64,000 nucleotides of DNA from Oscillospiraceae bacterium (GTDB taxonomy: Bacteria > Bacillota > Clostridia > Oscillospirales > Ruminococcaceae): assembly GCA_017466865.1 (NCBI GenBank), contig JAFTTI010000021.1:124001-188000 (forward strand), written 5' to 3'. Numbering within the stretch: position 1 is the first letter of the stretch; each line of letters opens with the position of its first letter. Positions 25,610-36,007 of this stretch are shown piece by piece. The notes beneath the pieces were generated by a model. That model was not told the DNA's origin. It did not search any database and saw nothing but the letters and a program-made list of their open reading frames with translations. The translations under genes and the position numbers were made by a program.

Positions 25610-26389
25610 TTACTTTTCGGGAGAGTTTTTCTTATAGATAATCAGAAGACCATCGGTAAGGAGAGTTTCGTCAACGATAATATCGTTTTTACAGTGTGCA
25701 ACGATAGTCGGAGCTATTCCGCCCGTTGCAACAACAGTAGCGTCGTCGCCTATTTCCTCCTTGTATCTTTCAATCATTCCGTCAACCATACAAGCCGTTC
25801 CGAAAACAATACCCGATTTCATCGAGTCAGCCGAGTTCTTTCCGATAACACTCATTCCGTTGAGTTCTGTGTTGATATCGGGAAGCTGAGCTGTTCCTGA
25901 AGAAAGCGCCTTTAATGAAACCTTAACGCCCGGGAAGATAGTGCCGCCGAGGAAACATCCGCTTCTGTCGATAGCGGAAATAGTTGTTGCTGTTCCCATA
26001 TCAAAAACTATGAGTGGCAAAGGATATTTCGCCATAGCACCGACAGCACCGCAGACAAGGTCCGCACCGAGAATAGCAGGGTCGTCAATCTTGATGTTAA
26101 GCCCTGTTTTTATGCCTGATGAAACCACAATAACCCTACACTTTAAGAGTTTTTTGATAGCCTCTTTCAGAACAGGCATAAGTGACGGAACAACGGTTGA
26201 GATGATAGCACCGTCAAAGCCTTTTGTATCAACATCATAAAGACCTAAAATGTTCTTGAAATCAACTGCATACTCATCCGCAGTCTTTGAGGATTGAGTT
26301 GCCATTCTCGCAGTAAAAACGAGTTTTTCATCATTATCAAAAACACCTGTTACAATGTTTGTGTTTCCGACATCAACGGTAAAAATCAT
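25610..26389 (-). CDS. coaX: Type III pantothenate kinase
   Basis: CoaX phosphorylates pantothenate in the first step of coenzyme A synthesis and is not inhibited by CoA. The 259-residue protein has the ASKHA phosphate-1 loop DVGNTNI (6-12), a second phosphate loop FDMGTATTI, and GGTIFPGVKVSLKAL, all standard for CoaX. It is probably the first gene of a pair with the ECF S component. Confidence 0.95.
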   Translation of the reverse strand: MIFTVDVGNTNIVTGVFDNDEKLVFTARMATQSSKTADEYAVDFKNILGLYDVDTKGFDGAIISTVVPSLMPVLKEAIKKLLKCRVIVVSSGIKTGLNIKIDDPAILGADLVCGAVGAMAKYPLPLIVFDMGTATTISAIDRSGCFLGGTIFPGVKVSLKALSSGTAQLPDINTELNGMSVIGKNSADSMKSGIVFGTACMVDGMIERYKEEIGDDATVVATGGIAPTIVAHCKNDIIVDETLLTDGLLIIYKKNSPEK

Positions 26390-26429
26390 TTCATTTCTCC
26401 TTAAAATAAATTTGCAAGGTTATTATATA

Positions 26430-27782
26430 CTATAATCCTCTTTTTGTCAAATATTCAATGAGTTTTTTCTTTTCGTTGACAACCTTTTCAGAGATTACAG
26501 CATCAAGAAGAAAAGAAAGTGTATCCCCTATTTCCTTTCCCTTGTATCCCAAATCCGAAATGTCATTTCCGTTTACAGCAAGGTCTTTTAAAGAAAGACA
26601 TTCTTCTCTTTCATACATTTCCTTTGCCTTTTTTTCCATTCTGTCAATAGCGGGGAGTCTTTCTAAGGCAAACTCCGCTTTCGACATCGAATCAGCCCTT
26701 AAAACATCTGTTAAAAGGAAAAATTCTTCTCTGCTTATTTTAGAAAGGATTCTTCTTATCTGCTTATCCGAAAATTCATCGTTATTTTCTTTTGAGGGCT
26801 TTATATAGTGCATCGAAACAAGTGTGCTTACCGTTTTTATGGTATCATTGCTTTTTTTGAGTCTCTGCATAATTTCCTTCGCCATTTCGGCGGATATTTC
26901 TTCGTGGCCCTTAAAGTGTCCGATACCTTTTTGATCAACAGTAAAACAACGGGGTTTTCCTATATCGTGAAAAAGCATAGAAAGCCTTACTTCAATTTTC
27001 TTTGAAGACTTTTCAACCGCCTTTGCGATATGTCCCCATACAGTATAAATATGATAGGGATTTTTCTGTTCAAAGTCTATACAAGGCTTTATTTCGGGTA
27101 TGACAACCGATAGCACTTCTGCATATTCCATTAAAACAGGATATACATTGTCGCCCATTAAAAGTTTATCAAGTTCAACAGAAATTCTCTCGGCCGATAT
27201 TTCTTTAAGCCCGTCTTTCAAAGAGAAAATCGCTTCTTTCGTTTTACTTTCTATTGTGAACGAAAGCTGTGAAGAAAATCTTATCCCACGCATAATGCGG
27301 AGTTTGTCTTCATTGAATCTTTCATAAGGGTCTCCGACAGCCTTTATGACTTTGTCCTGAATGTCTTTTATACCGCCGAAAAAATCGACAAATCCGTCTT
27401 TTTCGGAATAGGCGATAGCGTTCATAGTAAAATCACGGCGCTTTAAATCTTCCTCTAACGAGGGGGTAAATTCAACCGATAAAGGATGTCTGCCGTCTTT
27501 GTATTCGCCATCCTTGCGATAGGTTGTTATCTCTATGTTTTCCCCCTCTGAAACAACGGTCAGAGTTCCGTGTGAAATTCCTGTTTCTATTACTTTATAT
27601 TCCTTGAAACATTCTTTCATTTCGTGAGGTAAGGCGTTTGTTGTTATGTCAAAATCATAGGGAACTTTTCCTAAAATGAAATCCCTTACGCATCCGCCGA
27701 CAAGAAAAGCCTCAAACCCGTTTTCATAAAGAACAGAAAGAACATTTTTTATGTTTATGGGGATGTCTATTTTCTTATTCAT
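26430..27782 (-). CDS. CCA tRNA nucleotidyltransferase with HD domain
   Basis: Poly(A)-polymerase-type nucleotidyltransferase: LVGGCVRDFILGK and the metal site DFDITTNA lie near the N terminus, followed by RRDFTMNAIAY and a C-terminal HD domain (LFHDIGKP, later HEEISAE). It adds or repairs the CCA end of tRNAs; the HD domain may have phosphodiesterase or phosphatase activity. I start at 27782, giving 450 residues; that ATG overlaps the end of the upstream gene (GATGAATAA). The open frame to 27887 is just overlap. Confidence 0.92.
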   Translation of the reverse strand: MNKKIDIPINIKNVLSVLYENGFEAFLVGGCVRDFILGKVPYDFDITTNALPHEMKECFKEYKVIETGISHGTLTVVSEGENIEITTYRKDGEYKDGRHPLSVEFTPSLEEDLKRRDFTMNAIAYSEKDGFVDFFGGIKDIQDKVIKAVGDPYERFNEDKLRIMRGIRFSSQLSFTIESKTKEAIFSLKDGLKEISAERISVELDKLLMGDNVYPVLMEYAEVLSVVIPEIKPCIDFEQKNPYHIYTVWGHIAKAVEKSSKKIEVRLSMLFHDIGKPRCFTVDQKGIGHFKGHEEISAEMAKEIMQRLKKSNDTIKTVSTLVSMHYIKPSKENNDEFSDKQIRRILSKISREEFFLLTDVLRADSMSKAEFALERLPAIDRMEKKAKEMYEREECLSLKDLAVNGNDISDLGYKGKEIGDTLSFLLDAVISEKVVNEKKKLIEYLTKRGL

Positions 27783-28113
27783 CTTTATCGCCTTTCGTGT
27801 ATTTTTCGTATAAAGAATAAAGATATTGTGTCTTGTTTTCAAGGAAGAAATAATGCGCAATATAAGGGATAAGTAAACAAAGAACAAGAACTATAATCGG
27901 TAAAAAAGCAATCTTTTCAAAGCATACAAATCCTAAGATACAGATAAAAAGAATGAGCGAAAACAGAACAGTTACTATAAGATGGATAAATCTTTCGTGT
28001 TGCATAAACTGTATTCTTGTTAAAAGTTCTGCCGAAAGTTTTTCCTTGTCTGCGTTTTCTTTCATAAGTTCATTTTCATAATACTTTATAATCGAAAGCA
28101 TATATTTCTTCAT
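27775..28113 (-). CDS. Small membrane protein of unknown function
   Basis: The 112-residue protein has a charged helical N terminus (about 1-40) and two adjacent membrane segments (about 42-63 and 68-90), then a short charged tail. No domain is recognised. It overlaps the CCA-transferase start and so is probably cotranscribed with it. Confidence 0.75.
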   Translation of the reverse strand: MKKYMLSIIKYYENELMKENADKEKLSAELLTRIQFMQHERFIHLIVTVLFSLILFICILGFVCFEKIAFLPIIVLVLCLLIPYIAHYFFLENKTQYLYSLYEKYTKGDKDE

Positions 28114-28140
28114 AAAAAATCCCCCTTTAAAGTTTATTAA

Positions 28141-28169
28141 ATTATAACTCTGTTTTTCATCATTTGCAA
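28141..28169 (-). promoter_or_regulatory. Promoter of the small membrane protein / CCA transferase pair
   Basis: Minus-strand TTGCAA (28169-28164) and TATAAT (28146-28141), 17 bases apart. Confidence 0.75.
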
Positions 28170-28175
28170 TATCCC

Positions 28176-28204
28176 TTGATAGAAATAAAACAATGTGATA
28201 TAAT
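28176..28204 (+). promoter_or_regulatory. Promoter of the DUF368 gene
   Basis: TTGATA (28176-28181) and TATAAT (28199-28204), 17 bases apart, divergent from the promoter just upstream. Confidence 0.75.
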
Positions 28205-28237
28205 ATTTTACAGATATTTTTCGGGAGATGTTAAAAA

Positions 28238-29080
28238 ATGAAACATATAATCAATATTTTAAAGGGAGCGGTTTTCGGAATTGCCAATATAATTCCCGGC
28301 GTTTCGGGCGGAACAATGGCGGTTATTATGAAGGTCTTTGACCGCATAATAGATATTTTAACACTTGATTTCAAAAAGATAAAAGAAAACTTTGTATTTA
28401 TAATCTTTTTCGGAATAGGCGCAGTTTTAGGTATAGGCACAGCGGCCCTTATCCTCAAAAATCTTTTTGAACTCTATTTCGTTCCTACACAGATGTTTTT
28501 CACAGGCGTTATTATGGGAAGTATCCCGTTTATCTTTAAAATTGCCGTTACAAAAGAAACACCTATAAAAAAGATAAATATCATCCCTTTTGTTATGGGC
28601 GCAGTGATTACACTTCTTCCTCTTTTCATTTCGGACGGAATGAAAACAATCCCTACAAATTCAGAACCTTCCGTTTCACTTCTGATAATAATGGCAATAT
28701 TCCTTTTTATAGCGGCAGTTGCTATGATTATCCCTGGGCTCAGCGGTTCAATGGTTCTGATGCTTTTAGGCGGTTATCCGCTTGCTCTTTCAGCAGTAAC
28801 AGAACTCAAATTCACATTCCTTATCGTTATGATGATAGGTGCGGTTTCAGGTCTTATCGCAGGAGGACGACTTATTTCATTTATGCTTAAAAAGTTCCAT
28901 CAGGGAACATATCTTGCTATTTTAGGTCTTATAATAGGCTCGCTTTTCTCTGTTTTTCCGTTTGCGGAATTTTCATTCGGAGTTCAGGGCATAGTAGGAA
29001 TTGTTCTTCTGGTAGCAGGTCTTTTTGTTCCTTTTCTTATGGAACTTGCGGGGAAGAAATTCTCGAAAGAGGAGAAATAA
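28238..29080 (+). CDS. DUF368 family membrane protein
   Basis: The 280-residue polytopic protein has the family start LKGAVFGIANIIPGVSGGTMAV and an internal repeat of it, AMIIPGLSGSMVLMLLGGY. Eight or so hydrophobic segments are seen. DUF368 proteins, together with DedA-type proteins, have been linked to recycling of the undecaprenyl-phosphate carrier across the membrane; this member belongs to the broader family, so the role is a reasonable but unproven guess. The sirtuin gene starts two bases after its stop codon. Confidence 0.88.
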   Translation: MKHIINILKGAVFGIANIIPGVSGGTMAVIMKVFDRIIDILTLDFKKIKENFVFIIFFGIGAVLGIGTAALILKNLFELYFVPTQMFFTGVIMGSIPFIFKIAVTKETPIKKINIIPFVMGAVITLLPLFISDGMKTIPTNSEPSVSLLIIMAIFLFIAAVAMIIPGLSGSMVLMLLGGYPLALSAVTELKFTFLIVMMIGAVSGLIAGGRLISFMLKKFHQGTYLAILGLIIGSLFSVFPFAEFSFGVQGIVGIVLLVAGLFVPFLMELAGKKFSKEEK

Positions 29081-29081
29081 A

Positions 29082-29798
29082 ATGGCAGATATATTCACAC
29101 TCAGAAAACTTATCGACGAAAGTGATAATATAGTATTTTTCGGTGGTGCGGGCGTTTCAACCGAAAGCGGAATCCCCGATTTCAGAAGTGTCGACGGGCT
29201 TTATAACCAGAAGTTTGATTATCCTCCCGAAACAATACTCAGCCATACATTCTTTATGACCCATACTGAAGAATTCTACCGCTTTTATCACGATAAAATG
29301 ATGTTCAAGGATAAATATCCGAATCCTGCTCATATAAAACTTGCCGAACTTGAGAAGAAGGGAAAACTCAAAGCAGTTATAACACAGAATATCGACGGAC
29401 TTCATCAGGCGGCAGGAAGCGAAAATGTAATCGAACTTCACGGCTCTATGCACAGAAATTATTGTAAAGATTGTAACGCTTTCTATGACCTCTCATATAT
29501 GATGGACTGCGATGGTATTCCCGGTTGTTCAGAATGTGGCGGAATAATAAAACCCGATGTTGTCCTTTATGAAGAACAACTTGATGCGGACGCTATCGAA
29601 AAAGCAATTTATTATATCGAAAATGCCGATGTTTTAATTATCGGCGGAACATCTCTCGCGGTTTATCCCGCGGCAAGTTTTGTAAATTACTATATGGGCA
29701 AAAAACTTGTTCTTATAAATAAAACAGAAACTCCCCTCGATATAAGGGCTGATTATCTTATAAGAGGAAGCATAGGCGAAATTTTTTCAAGAGTTTAA
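29082..29798 (+). CDS. cobB: NAD-dependent protein deacylase, sirtuin family
   Basis: Starting at the ATG at 29082 the protein has 238 residues. The sirtuin blocks are complete: GAGVSTESGIPDFR at 22-35, TQNIDGLH at 101-108, the catalytic histidine H120 in ELHGS, and zinc cysteines C128, C131, C149 and C152. It removes acyl groups from lysines using NAD+. The longer frame from 29025 would overlap the DUF368 gene and is not used. Confidence 0.94.
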   Translation: MADIFTLRKLIDESDNIVFFGGAGVSTESGIPDFRSVDGLYNQKFDYPPETILSHTFFMTHTEEFYRFYHDKMMFKDKYPNPAHIKLAELEKKGKLKAVITQNIDGLHQAAGSENVIELHGSMHRNYCKDCNAFYDLSYMMDCDGIPGCSECGGIIKPDVVLYEEQLDADAIEKAIYYIENADVLIIGGTSLAVYPAASFVNYYMGKKLVLINKTETPLDIRADYLIRGSIGEIFSRV

Positions 29799-29808
29799 AA
29801 AAATAAAA

Positions 29809-29832
29809 ATCCTCCGCTTTAAAACGGAGGAT
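29809..29832. terminator. Terminator between sirtuin and pilin genes
   Basis: ATCCTCCG (29809-29816) pairs with CGGAGGAT (29825-29832). A T run follows on the minus strand (TTTTTATTTTTTT), ending the pilin gene; the + side is weaker. Confidence 0.85.
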
Positions 29833-29841
29833 AGTATCTTT

Positions 29842-30324
29842 TTAATCAAATTTTGCCATTTCTGTTTCGGGAAAAGCACCGTCAGGTTCAATATCCTTAC
29901 TGCAGGAAGATGCAAGTGATGCATCTGTGATATAAACATAAACCGACATTGATGGCGACGATGTATTTGCCTTGTCGATGAAAACAACAAATCCGTTTTC
30001 ATAATCAGGCTTTCCGACTTCTTCGAGAATTTCAAGAACAGCAGGGTCTGTTGTCCCTGTTCCTGTATAAACGAATGCGTAAGTTTCTGAATCACCCGAA
30101 AGTGCAGCCTTAACATTTTTACCACCGTATTTTGTGAATATGAGTTCCTGCGTAGCAAGACTTATCGCTCTTGCGTCTGTTGACGCTCTTGATCTTTTTG
30201 CGTCATTCAGGTATCCCAGCATAGCAACCCCTATCACAGCCGCAAGAACACCTATAATCGCGATGACAACGATGATTTCAACAAGCGTGAAACCCTTTGC
30301 TTTCTTCATTTTTGTTTTTAACAA
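29842..30324 (-). CDS. Type IV pilin-like protein (orphan)
   Basis: The 160-residue protein has a class III signal: a basic leader, then G11 followed by FTLVEIIVVIAIIGVLAAV, with glutamate at mature position 5. Cleavage by a prepilin peptidase would follow G11. The rest is a small globular pilin head with two cysteines near the C terminus. TTG at 30324 is preceded by GAGGGG. No other pilus gene (ATPase, PilC, peptidase) is in the window, so assembly must depend on genes elsewhere. Confidence 0.88.
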   Translation of the reverse strand: MLKTKMKKAKGFTLVEIIVVIAIIGVLAAVIGVAMLGYLNDAKRSRASTDARAISLATQELIFTKYGGKNVKAALSGDSETYAFVYTGTGTTDPAVLEILEEVGKPDYENGFVVFIDKANTSSPSMSVYVYITDASLASSCSKDIEPDGAFPETEMAKFD

Positions 30325-30375
30325 AACACAACCCCTCTTTCATTGAATTTGATGTTTAATACCATACCAATCAAT

Positions 30376-30404
30376 ATATTAACATATTATGAACAAAAAT
30401 GCAA
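30376..30404 (-). promoter_or_regulatory. Promoter of the pilin gene
   Basis: Minus-strand TTGCAT (30404-30399) and TAATAT (30381-30376), 17 bases apart. Confidence 0.65.
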
Positions 30405-30450
30405 TACCTTTTTTAAAATATTATCTGTTATTATTCAAGGAGATTTATTT

Positions 30451-31035
30451 ATGTCAAGAAAATCCTTCAACGCGGGTGCACTTTTAGCTCCCGTTCCTCC
30501 CGCACTTGTTTCCTGCGGAACAGAAGAAATACCGAATGTTCTCACAATCGGCTGGACTGGTATTATATGTACAAAACCCCCGATGACCTACATATCCGTC
30601 CGCCCCGAAAGACATTCATATAACATAATAAAACAGACGGGCGAATTTGTGATAAATTTAGCATCCGAAAATCTATGTCGTGCCGTTGATTACTGCGGAG
30701 TGCGTTCAGGCAAAAACACCGATAAATTCAAGGATTGCAACTTAACGCCCGTAAAGGCAGAAAAGGTTTCAGCACCTATTATTGCTGAATGTCCCGTTTC
30801 TCTGGAATGTAAGGTTACAGAGATAAAACCACTCGGAAGCCACGATATGTTTATAGCAGAGATAGTAAATGTTTCCGTCAAGGAAAATCTCATCGACCAG
30901 AATGAAAGAATAGATTTCTCGTCTGCACATCTTCTCGCTTATTCGCACGGAGAGTATTTTTCCCTCGGCAAAAAACTCGGCTCATTCGGATATTCTGTTA
31001 AGAAAAACAAGACAAAAAAGAAAAAGAAGAAATAA
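30451..31035 (+). CDS. Flavin reductase-like domain protein
   Basis: With the ATG at 30451 (AAGGAG before it) the protein has 194 residues and a flavin-reductase-like, FMN-binding split-barrel pattern: NVLTIGWTGIICTKPPMTYISVRP, the NLAS block and the SLECKV strand. Such proteins use FMN and often act as reductases or electron-transfer partners. The last eleven residues are almost all lysine (KKNKTKKKKKK), which is unusual for the family and may be a nucleic-acid or membrane tether. leuA follows after 28 bases. Confidence 0.85.
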   Translation: MSRKSFNAGALLAPVPPALVSCGTEEIPNVLTIGWTGIICTKPPMTYISVRPERHSYNIIKQTGEFVINLASENLCRAVDYCGVRSGKNTDKFKDCNLTPVKAEKVSAPIIAECPVSLECKVTEIKPLGSHDMFIAEIVNVSVKENLIDQNERIDFSSAHLLAYSHGEYFSLGKKLGSFGYSVKKNKTKKKKKK

Positions 31036-31063
31036 ATATAATTTGTAAAAGGAGCTTTTTGAT

Positions 31064-32740
31064 ATGATGGATTCAACTAAATACCGAGTGGGATATTTCC
31101 CCGTAGATAATAAATATAATAAATGGGCAGAAAAGGACCATATCGAAAAACCGCCCGTATGGTGTAGTGTCGATATGCGTGACGGAAACCAGAGCCTTGT
31201 CATTCCTATGAGCCTTGAAGAAAAACTCGAATTTTTCAAAGTTCTTCTCAAAGTTGGTTTCAAGGAAATCGAAGTGGGATTCCCCGCAGCGAGCGAAACA
31301 GAATATGAATTTTTAAGAACTCTCATAGATAAAAATATGATTCCCGATGATGTAACGGTTCAGGTTTTAACACAGTGCCGTGAACATATCATCAGAAAGA
31401 CTTTTGATGCCTGCAAAGGCGCACCGAGTGCCATTATCCACTTCTATAATTCAGTAAGCGTCGCACAGCGCGAACAGGTTTTCAATAAGTCGAAGGAAGA
31501 AATCAAACAGATAGCAATAGACGGTGCAAAACTTGTCAAGAAACTTGCTTCCGAATATGAAGGCAATTTCAGATTTGAATATTCACCCGAATCATTTACG
31601 GGAACAGAACCCGAATACGCACTCGAAGTCTGCAACGCAGTTCTCGATGTCTTAGAACCCAGCGAAACAAATAATGTTATAATAAATCTTCCTGTTACAG
31701 TTGAAATGAGTATGCCTCATATCTACGCATCTCAGGTTGAGTATATGAGCGAAAATCTCAAATACAGAGAGTTTGTAACGCTCTCTCTCCATCCCCATAA
31801 CGACAGAGGAACAGGCGTTGCCGATACCGAACTCGCACTCCTCGCAGGTGCTGACAGAGTAGAGGGAACTCTCTTCGGAAACGGTGAAAGAACAGGTAAT
31901 GTTGATATAATAACTCTCGCTATGAATATGTATTCACACGGCGTTGATCCGAAACTCGATCTCTCTGATATGAACTATATCGTTTCAGAATATGAAAAAT
32001 GTACCCGTATGCACGTTTACGAAAGAGCACCCTATGCAGGCGCACTCGTATTCGCGGCATTTTCAGGCTCACATCAGGATGCTATTGCAAAGGGAATGAA
32101 ATACAGACAGAAGAAGAATCTTCACGAATGGAGCGTTCCCTATATCCCCATAGACCCGACAGACATAGGAAGAACTTACGATGCCGATGTTATCCGCGTT
32201 AACTCACAGTCAGGCAAGGGAGGAATCGGCTATATCCTCGAACAGACATTCGGTTATAATCTTCCCTCTAAGATGCGTGAACATTTCAGCTATCTGTGTA
32301 AGGATATCTCAGACAGAGAACACAAAGAACTCAAACCCGATGAAGTTCTTTCAATCTTTACAGAAAACTACCTCAATCTCGACGGCGGTATAAAGGTAAC
32401 GGATTTCGACTTTATGCGTGAAAACAACAGTGTTAAAATCAGCATAACATTTTCTCATAACGGCAAAGAAACCGAAATGGAAGCAGAGGGCAACGGTACA
32501 CTCAGTGCAATAAACAACGCACTCTGCGAGTTCACAGGAAAACAGTATACATTACAGGTATTCAGTCAGCACAGTATGCAGGGCGAAGGTTCACGAAGCG
32601 TCGCTGCATCATACATAGGTCTTGAAAGAGAAGACGGAACTATGTTCTGGGGTGCAGGAACAGATACCGACGTTATTACAGCCAATACAAACGCACTTCT
32701 CAGTGCATTCCATAATATGACCAAAGGAGATGTTAAGTAA
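31064..32740 (+). CDS. leuA: 2-Isopropylmalate synthase (long, type 2 form)
   Basis: LeuA condenses 2-ketoisovalerate with acetyl-CoA, the first step of leucine synthesis. The 558-residue protein has the metal-binding catalytic block [12 protein letters not shown] (34-45) and HPHNDRGTG near 244, plus a C-terminal LeuA dimer/regulatory domain, with [15 protein letters not shown] late in the protein. This is the longer actinobacterial-like branch of LeuA rather than the shorter E. coli type. It heads an operon leuA-leuC-leuD-leuB. No leucine T-box was seen in the short upstream gap. Confidence 0.95.
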   Translation: MMDSTKYRVGYFPVDNKYNKWAEKDHIEKPPVWCSVDMRDGNQSLVIPMSLEEKLEFFKVLLKVGFKEIEVGFPAASETEYEFLRTLIDKNMIPDDVTVQVLTQCREHIIRKTFDACKGAPSAIIHFYNSVSVAQREQVFNKSKEEIKQIAIDGAKLVKKLASEYEGNFRFEYSPESFTGTEPEYALEVCNAVLDVLEPSETNNVIINLPVTVEMSMPHIYASQVEYMSENLKYREFVTLSLHPHNDRGTGVADTELALLAGADRVEGTLFGNGERTGNVDIITLAMNMYSHGVDPKLDLSDMNYIVSEYEKCTRMHVYERAPYAGALVFAAFSGSHQDAIAKGMKYRQKKNLHEWSVPYIPIDPTDIGRTYDADVIRVNSQSGKGGIGYILEQTFGYNLPSKMREHFSYLCKDISDREHKELKPDEVLSIFTENYLNLDGGIKVTDFDFMRENNSVKISITFSHNGKETEMEAEGNGTLSAINNALCEFTGKQYTLQVFSQHSMQGEGSRSVAASYIGLEREDGTMFWGAGTDTDVITANTNALLSAFHNMTKGDVK

Positions 32741-33999
32741 TGGGAATGACTATGACACAGAAAATCCTTGCCGCCCATGCGGGACTTGATAGGGTAGAAG
32801 CAGGTCAGCTTATCAGCGCCGACCTTGATATAGTTCTCGGAAACGATATAACAACTCCCGTTGCCGTTAATGAATTCAATAAAGCGGGTTTCAGTTCTGT
32901 TTTCGATAAAGACAGAGTAGCAATAGTTCTCGACCATTTTGTTCCCAATAAGGATATAAAGGCGGCAGAACAGAGTAAAACCTGCCGTGAATTTGCCTGC
33001 TCACACTGCGTAAGCCATTTTTACGATGTAGGAAAAATGGGAATAGAACACGCACTCCTCCCCGAACAGGGCGTTGTAACAGCAGGTGACTGTATTATCG
33101 GTGCAGACAGCCATACCTGCACATACGGCGCACTCGGTGCTTTCTCAACGGGAGTAGGTTCAACCGATATGGCGGCAGGAATGGCAACAGGCAAAGCCTG
33201 GTTTAAAGTTCCCTCGGCCATTAAATTCAATATAACAGGAAAACTTCCGAAGAACTGCAGCGGTAAGGATGTCATTCTTACAATTATCGGAATGATAGGC
33301 GTTGACGGTGCACTCTATAAAAGTATGGAATTTACGGGCGAAGGCGTTAAAAATCTTTCTATGGATGACAGACTCTGTATCTGTAATATGGCGATAGAAG
33401 CAGGCGCTAAAAACGGAATTTTCCCCGTTGATGAAATAACAAAGGAATATCTTTCGGGAAGAAGCGAAAGAGAACCTAAGTTCTTTGAAGCAGACCCCGA
33501 CGCAGAATACGAAAAGACCATTGATATAAATCTTTCAGATATTGTTCCCGTTGTTGCTTGTCCTCATCTTCCTGAAAATACAAAACCAGCGTCAGAACTT
33601 TCTGATATAAAGGTTGACCAGGTTGTAATAGGCTCCTGCACAAACGGCAGACTTGAAGATATGGAAGCGGCATATAATATTTTAAACGGCAAGAAAGTAG
33701 CAGACGGAATCCGTTGCATCATTATCCCCGGAACAATGCAGATTTTACGCGAATGTGTAGAGCGTGGTTGGTACACCGCATTTATCGACGCAGGCGCTGT
33801 TGTTTCAACACCAACCTGCGGCCCTTGCCTTGGCGGATATATGGGAATACTTGCTTCGGGCGAAAAGTGTATCGCAACAACAAACCGTAATTTCGTGGGC
33901 AGAATGGGACATGTAGACAGCGAGGTTTATCTCGCTTCTCCACATACAGCCGCCGCAACTGCTTTAACAGGCTATATAACCGAATGTAAGGAGGTTTAA
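32740..33999 (+). CDS. leuC: 3-Isopropylmalate dehydratase large subunit
   Basis: LeuC is the [4Fe-4S] subunit that isomerises 2- to 3-isopropylmalate. The 419-residue protein has cluster cysteines C300 (GSCTNGR), C360 and C363 (CGPCLGG), and [13 protein letters not shown]. It belongs to the two-subunit archaeal-type isopropylmalate/homoaconitase branch. The ATG overlaps the leuA stop by one base (TAATG), so translation is coupled. Confidence 0.96.
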   Translation: MGMTMTQKILAAHAGLDRVEAGQLISADLDIVLGNDITTPVAVNEFNKAGFSSVFDKDRVAIVLDHFVPNKDIKAAEQSKTCREFACSHCVSHFYDVGKMGIEHALLPEQGVVTAGDCIIGADSHTCTYGALGAFSTGVGSTDMAAGMATGKAWFKVPSAIKFNITGKLPKNCSGKDVILTIIGMIGVDGALYKSMEFTGEGVKNLSMDDRLCICNMAIEAGAKNGIFPVDEITKEYLSGRSEREPKFFEADPDAEYEKTIDINLSDIVPVVACPHLPENTKPASELSDIKVDQVVIGSCTNGRLEDMEAAYNILNGKKVADGIRCIIIPGTMQILRECVERGWYTAFIDAGAVVSTPTCGPCLGGYMGILASGEKCIATTNRNFVGRMGHVDSEVYLASPHTAAATALTGYITECKEV

Positions 34000-34003
34000 A
34001 GGT

Positions 34004-34501
34004 ATGAATACAGAAGGAAAAGTTTTCAAATATCCCGATAATGTCGATACTGATGTAATCATCCCTGCGCGTTATCTCAACACTCCCGACGCAAATGAAC
34101 TCGCTTTGCATTGTATGGAAGATATAGATAAAGATTTTGTAAAGAATGTATCTGAAGGCGATGTTATGGTCGCAGGGTGGAACTTCGGTTGTGGTTCATC
34201 GCGTGAACACGCACCTCTCGTTATAAAAACTTGTGGAACAGGTTGCGTTATAGCAAAGAGCTTTGCGAGAATTTTCTATCGCAACGCAATAAATATAGGT
34301 CTTCCTATTTTAGAATGTGAGGAAGCCGCAGAAGAAATAAACGCAGGCGATAGGGTGAATGTCGATTTCGACACAGGAATAATAAAGAATTTGACAACAG
34401 GAAAAGAATATAAAGCACAGCCTTTCCCACCCTTTATCCAGAATATCATAAAGTGTGGGGGACTTCTTAAATCCCTGAAAGAAGGCGAAAACAATGGTTA
34501 A
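34004..34501 (+). CDS. leuD: 3-Isopropylmalate dehydratase small subunit
   Basis: Swivel-domain partner of LeuC. The 165-residue protein has [14 protein letters not shown] at the N terminus and the conserved [11 protein letters not shown]. It starts four bases after the leuC stop behind AAGGAGG and overlaps leuB by eight bases. Length matches the archaeal-type small subunit. Confidence 0.96.
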   Translation: MNTEGKVFKYPDNVDTDVIIPARYLNTPDANELALHCMEDIDKDFVKNVSEGDVMVAGWNFGCGSSREHAPLVIKTCGTGCVIAKSFARIFYRNAINIGLPILECEEAAEEINAGDRVNVDFDTGIIKNLTTGKEYKAQPFPPFIQNIIKCGGLLKSLKEGENNG

Positions 34502-35561
34502 GAATATAGCGGTTATCCGTGGTGACGGAATAGGCCCCGAAATCGTTGGTGAGGCGATAAAAGTTCTCGATAGAATAGGAGAACTTTATGGTCATACATT
34601 TAGTTATACAGAAGCAGATATGGGTGGATGTGCCATTGATAAATACGGCGATCCATTACCCCAAAGTGAACTCAAAAAATGCACAGACTCCGATAGCGTT
34701 CTTTTAGGCGCGGTAGGCGGAGATAAATGGAACGATGTTCCCGGAAATATGCGACCCGAAAAGGGACTTTTACGCCTTCGTGCAGGAATGGGTGTTTATT
34801 CAAACAACCGTCCCGCAAAGATATGGAAACAACTTTCAGAAGCGTCACCTCTTAAAAAATCGATTGTCGAAAACGGCATTGATTTTATTATCGTCCGTGA
34901 ACTCATAGGCGGAATTTATTTCGGTGAACACAAAACCGAAAATGGCGTTGCAACCGATGTTTTAAAATACAGCGAAGAAGAAATCCGCCGTATCGGAAGA
35001 ATAGGCTTTGAAACTGCTATGAAGAGAAATAAAAAACTCTGTTCTGTTGAAAAGAGTAATGTTTTAGATTCAAGCCGTTTATGGAAAAAAGTTATGCATT
35101 CCCTCGCTGATGAATACCCCGAAGTCGAACTTTCTGATATGCTTGTCGATAACTGTGCTATGCAGATTGTCAAAAATCCCTCACAGTTTGATGTAATAGT
35201 AACAGAAAATATGTTTGGTGATATTCTTTCGGATGAAGCGTCTATGATTACAGGCTCAATCGGAATGATTCCCTCATCAAGCCTTGGTGCAACAAAGTGC
35301 GGTCTTTATGAGCCAATCCATGGTTCCGCACCCGACATCGCGGGAAAAGACATCGCAAACCCTATTGGAACAATCCTTTCCGCCGCTATGATGCTTCGTT
35401 TCAGTTTTGATATGAGCGATGAAGCCGACGCTATCGAAAAAGCCGTTTCAAAGTTCCTTGATGAAGGATACAGAACAGCCGATATTATGAGCGAAGGAAA
35501 AACTCTTGTCGGATGTAAAAAATGTGGCGAACTCATAACAGGTTATCTTTGTAAGGAGTAA
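34494..35561 (+). CDS. leuB: 3-Isopropylmalate dehydrogenase
   Basis: LeuB oxidatively decarboxylates 3-isopropylmalate with NAD+. The 355-residue protein has the N-terminal [14 protein letters not shown], the substrate loop [16 protein letters not shown], the NAD-binding [14 protein letters not shown] and conserved metal aspartates in [11 protein letters not shown]. Overlap with leuD indicates a single translated operon. Leucine synthesis after this needs only a transaminase, perhaps elsewhere. Confidence 0.96.
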   Translation: MVKNIAVIRGDGIGPEIVGEAIKVLDRIGELYGHTFSYTEADMGGCAIDKYGDPLPQSELKKCTDSDSVLLGAVGGDKWNDVPGNMRPEKGLLRLRAGMGVYSNNRPAKIWKQLSEASPLKKSIVENGIDFIIVRELIGGIYFGEHKTENGVATDVLKYSEEEIRRIGRIGFETAMKRNKKLCSVEKSNVLDSSRLWKKVMHSLADEYPEVELSDMLVDNCAMQIVKNPSQFDVIVTENMFGDILSDEASMITGSIGMIPSSSLGATKCGLYEPIHGSAPDIAGKDIANPIGTILSAAMMLRFSFDMSDEADAIEKAVSKFLDEGYRTADIMSEGKTLVGCKKCGELITGYLCKE

Positions 35562-35566
35562 TAAAA

Positions 35567-36004
35567 ATGTATTTTGACGATATAACAATAGGTCTTACAA
35601 CAGAAATTTCTCCTGCCGTTATCGAAAAACAGAAGATGATAGATTTCGCTCTCCTGTATGATAATATCCCTCTCCATACCGATGAGGAATACGCAAAGAA
35701 AACTCCTTTCAAAAAACTTATTGCCCCAGGGGTAATGTCCTTTATGGCAGTATGGGCAAAGTATCTTGAGGTTGACTTTTTCGGTGAGGAACTTTTAGCA
35801 GGAAAGTCGACAAAAATCGAATGGTTAAAACCCGTTTTTGCAGATGATGTTTTAACGGGAAAAGCAACAGTAACATCGCTTACAAAACGAAGCGGGAAAA
35901 ACGGAATTGTCGAGGTTACCATCGAGGCTTTCAATCAGAACGGCGAACTCGTTCTCACAGATATAACAGAAGCGATAGTAAAATGCAGACCGACGGAGGA
36001 ATAG
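35567..36004 (+). CDS. MaoC-family dehydratase (hot-dog fold)
   Basis: The 145-residue protein has the MaoC/hydratase layout: FDDITIGLTTEIS at the start, the IPLHTDEEYAKKTPFKKLIAPGVMSF helix with D/H catalytic pair, and a C-terminal hot-dog strand. Such enzymes hydrate 2-enoyl-CoA or act as acyl dehydratases. It follows leuB by five bases and may be cotranscribed with it, though its substrate in a leucine operon is not obvious. Confidence 0.85.
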   Translation: MYFDDITIGLTTEISPAVIEKQKMIDFALLYDNIPLHTDEEYAKKTPFKKLIAPGVMSFMAVWAKYLEVDFFGEELLAGKSTKIEWLKPVFADDVLTGKATVTSLTKRSGKNGIVEVTIEAFNQNGELVLTDITEAIVKCRPTEE

Positions 36005-36007
36005 AAT

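Noticed and set aside
26797..27327. Several + strand open frames over the CCA-transferase
   Set aside because: They mirror the minus-strand gene and lack ribosome binding sites.
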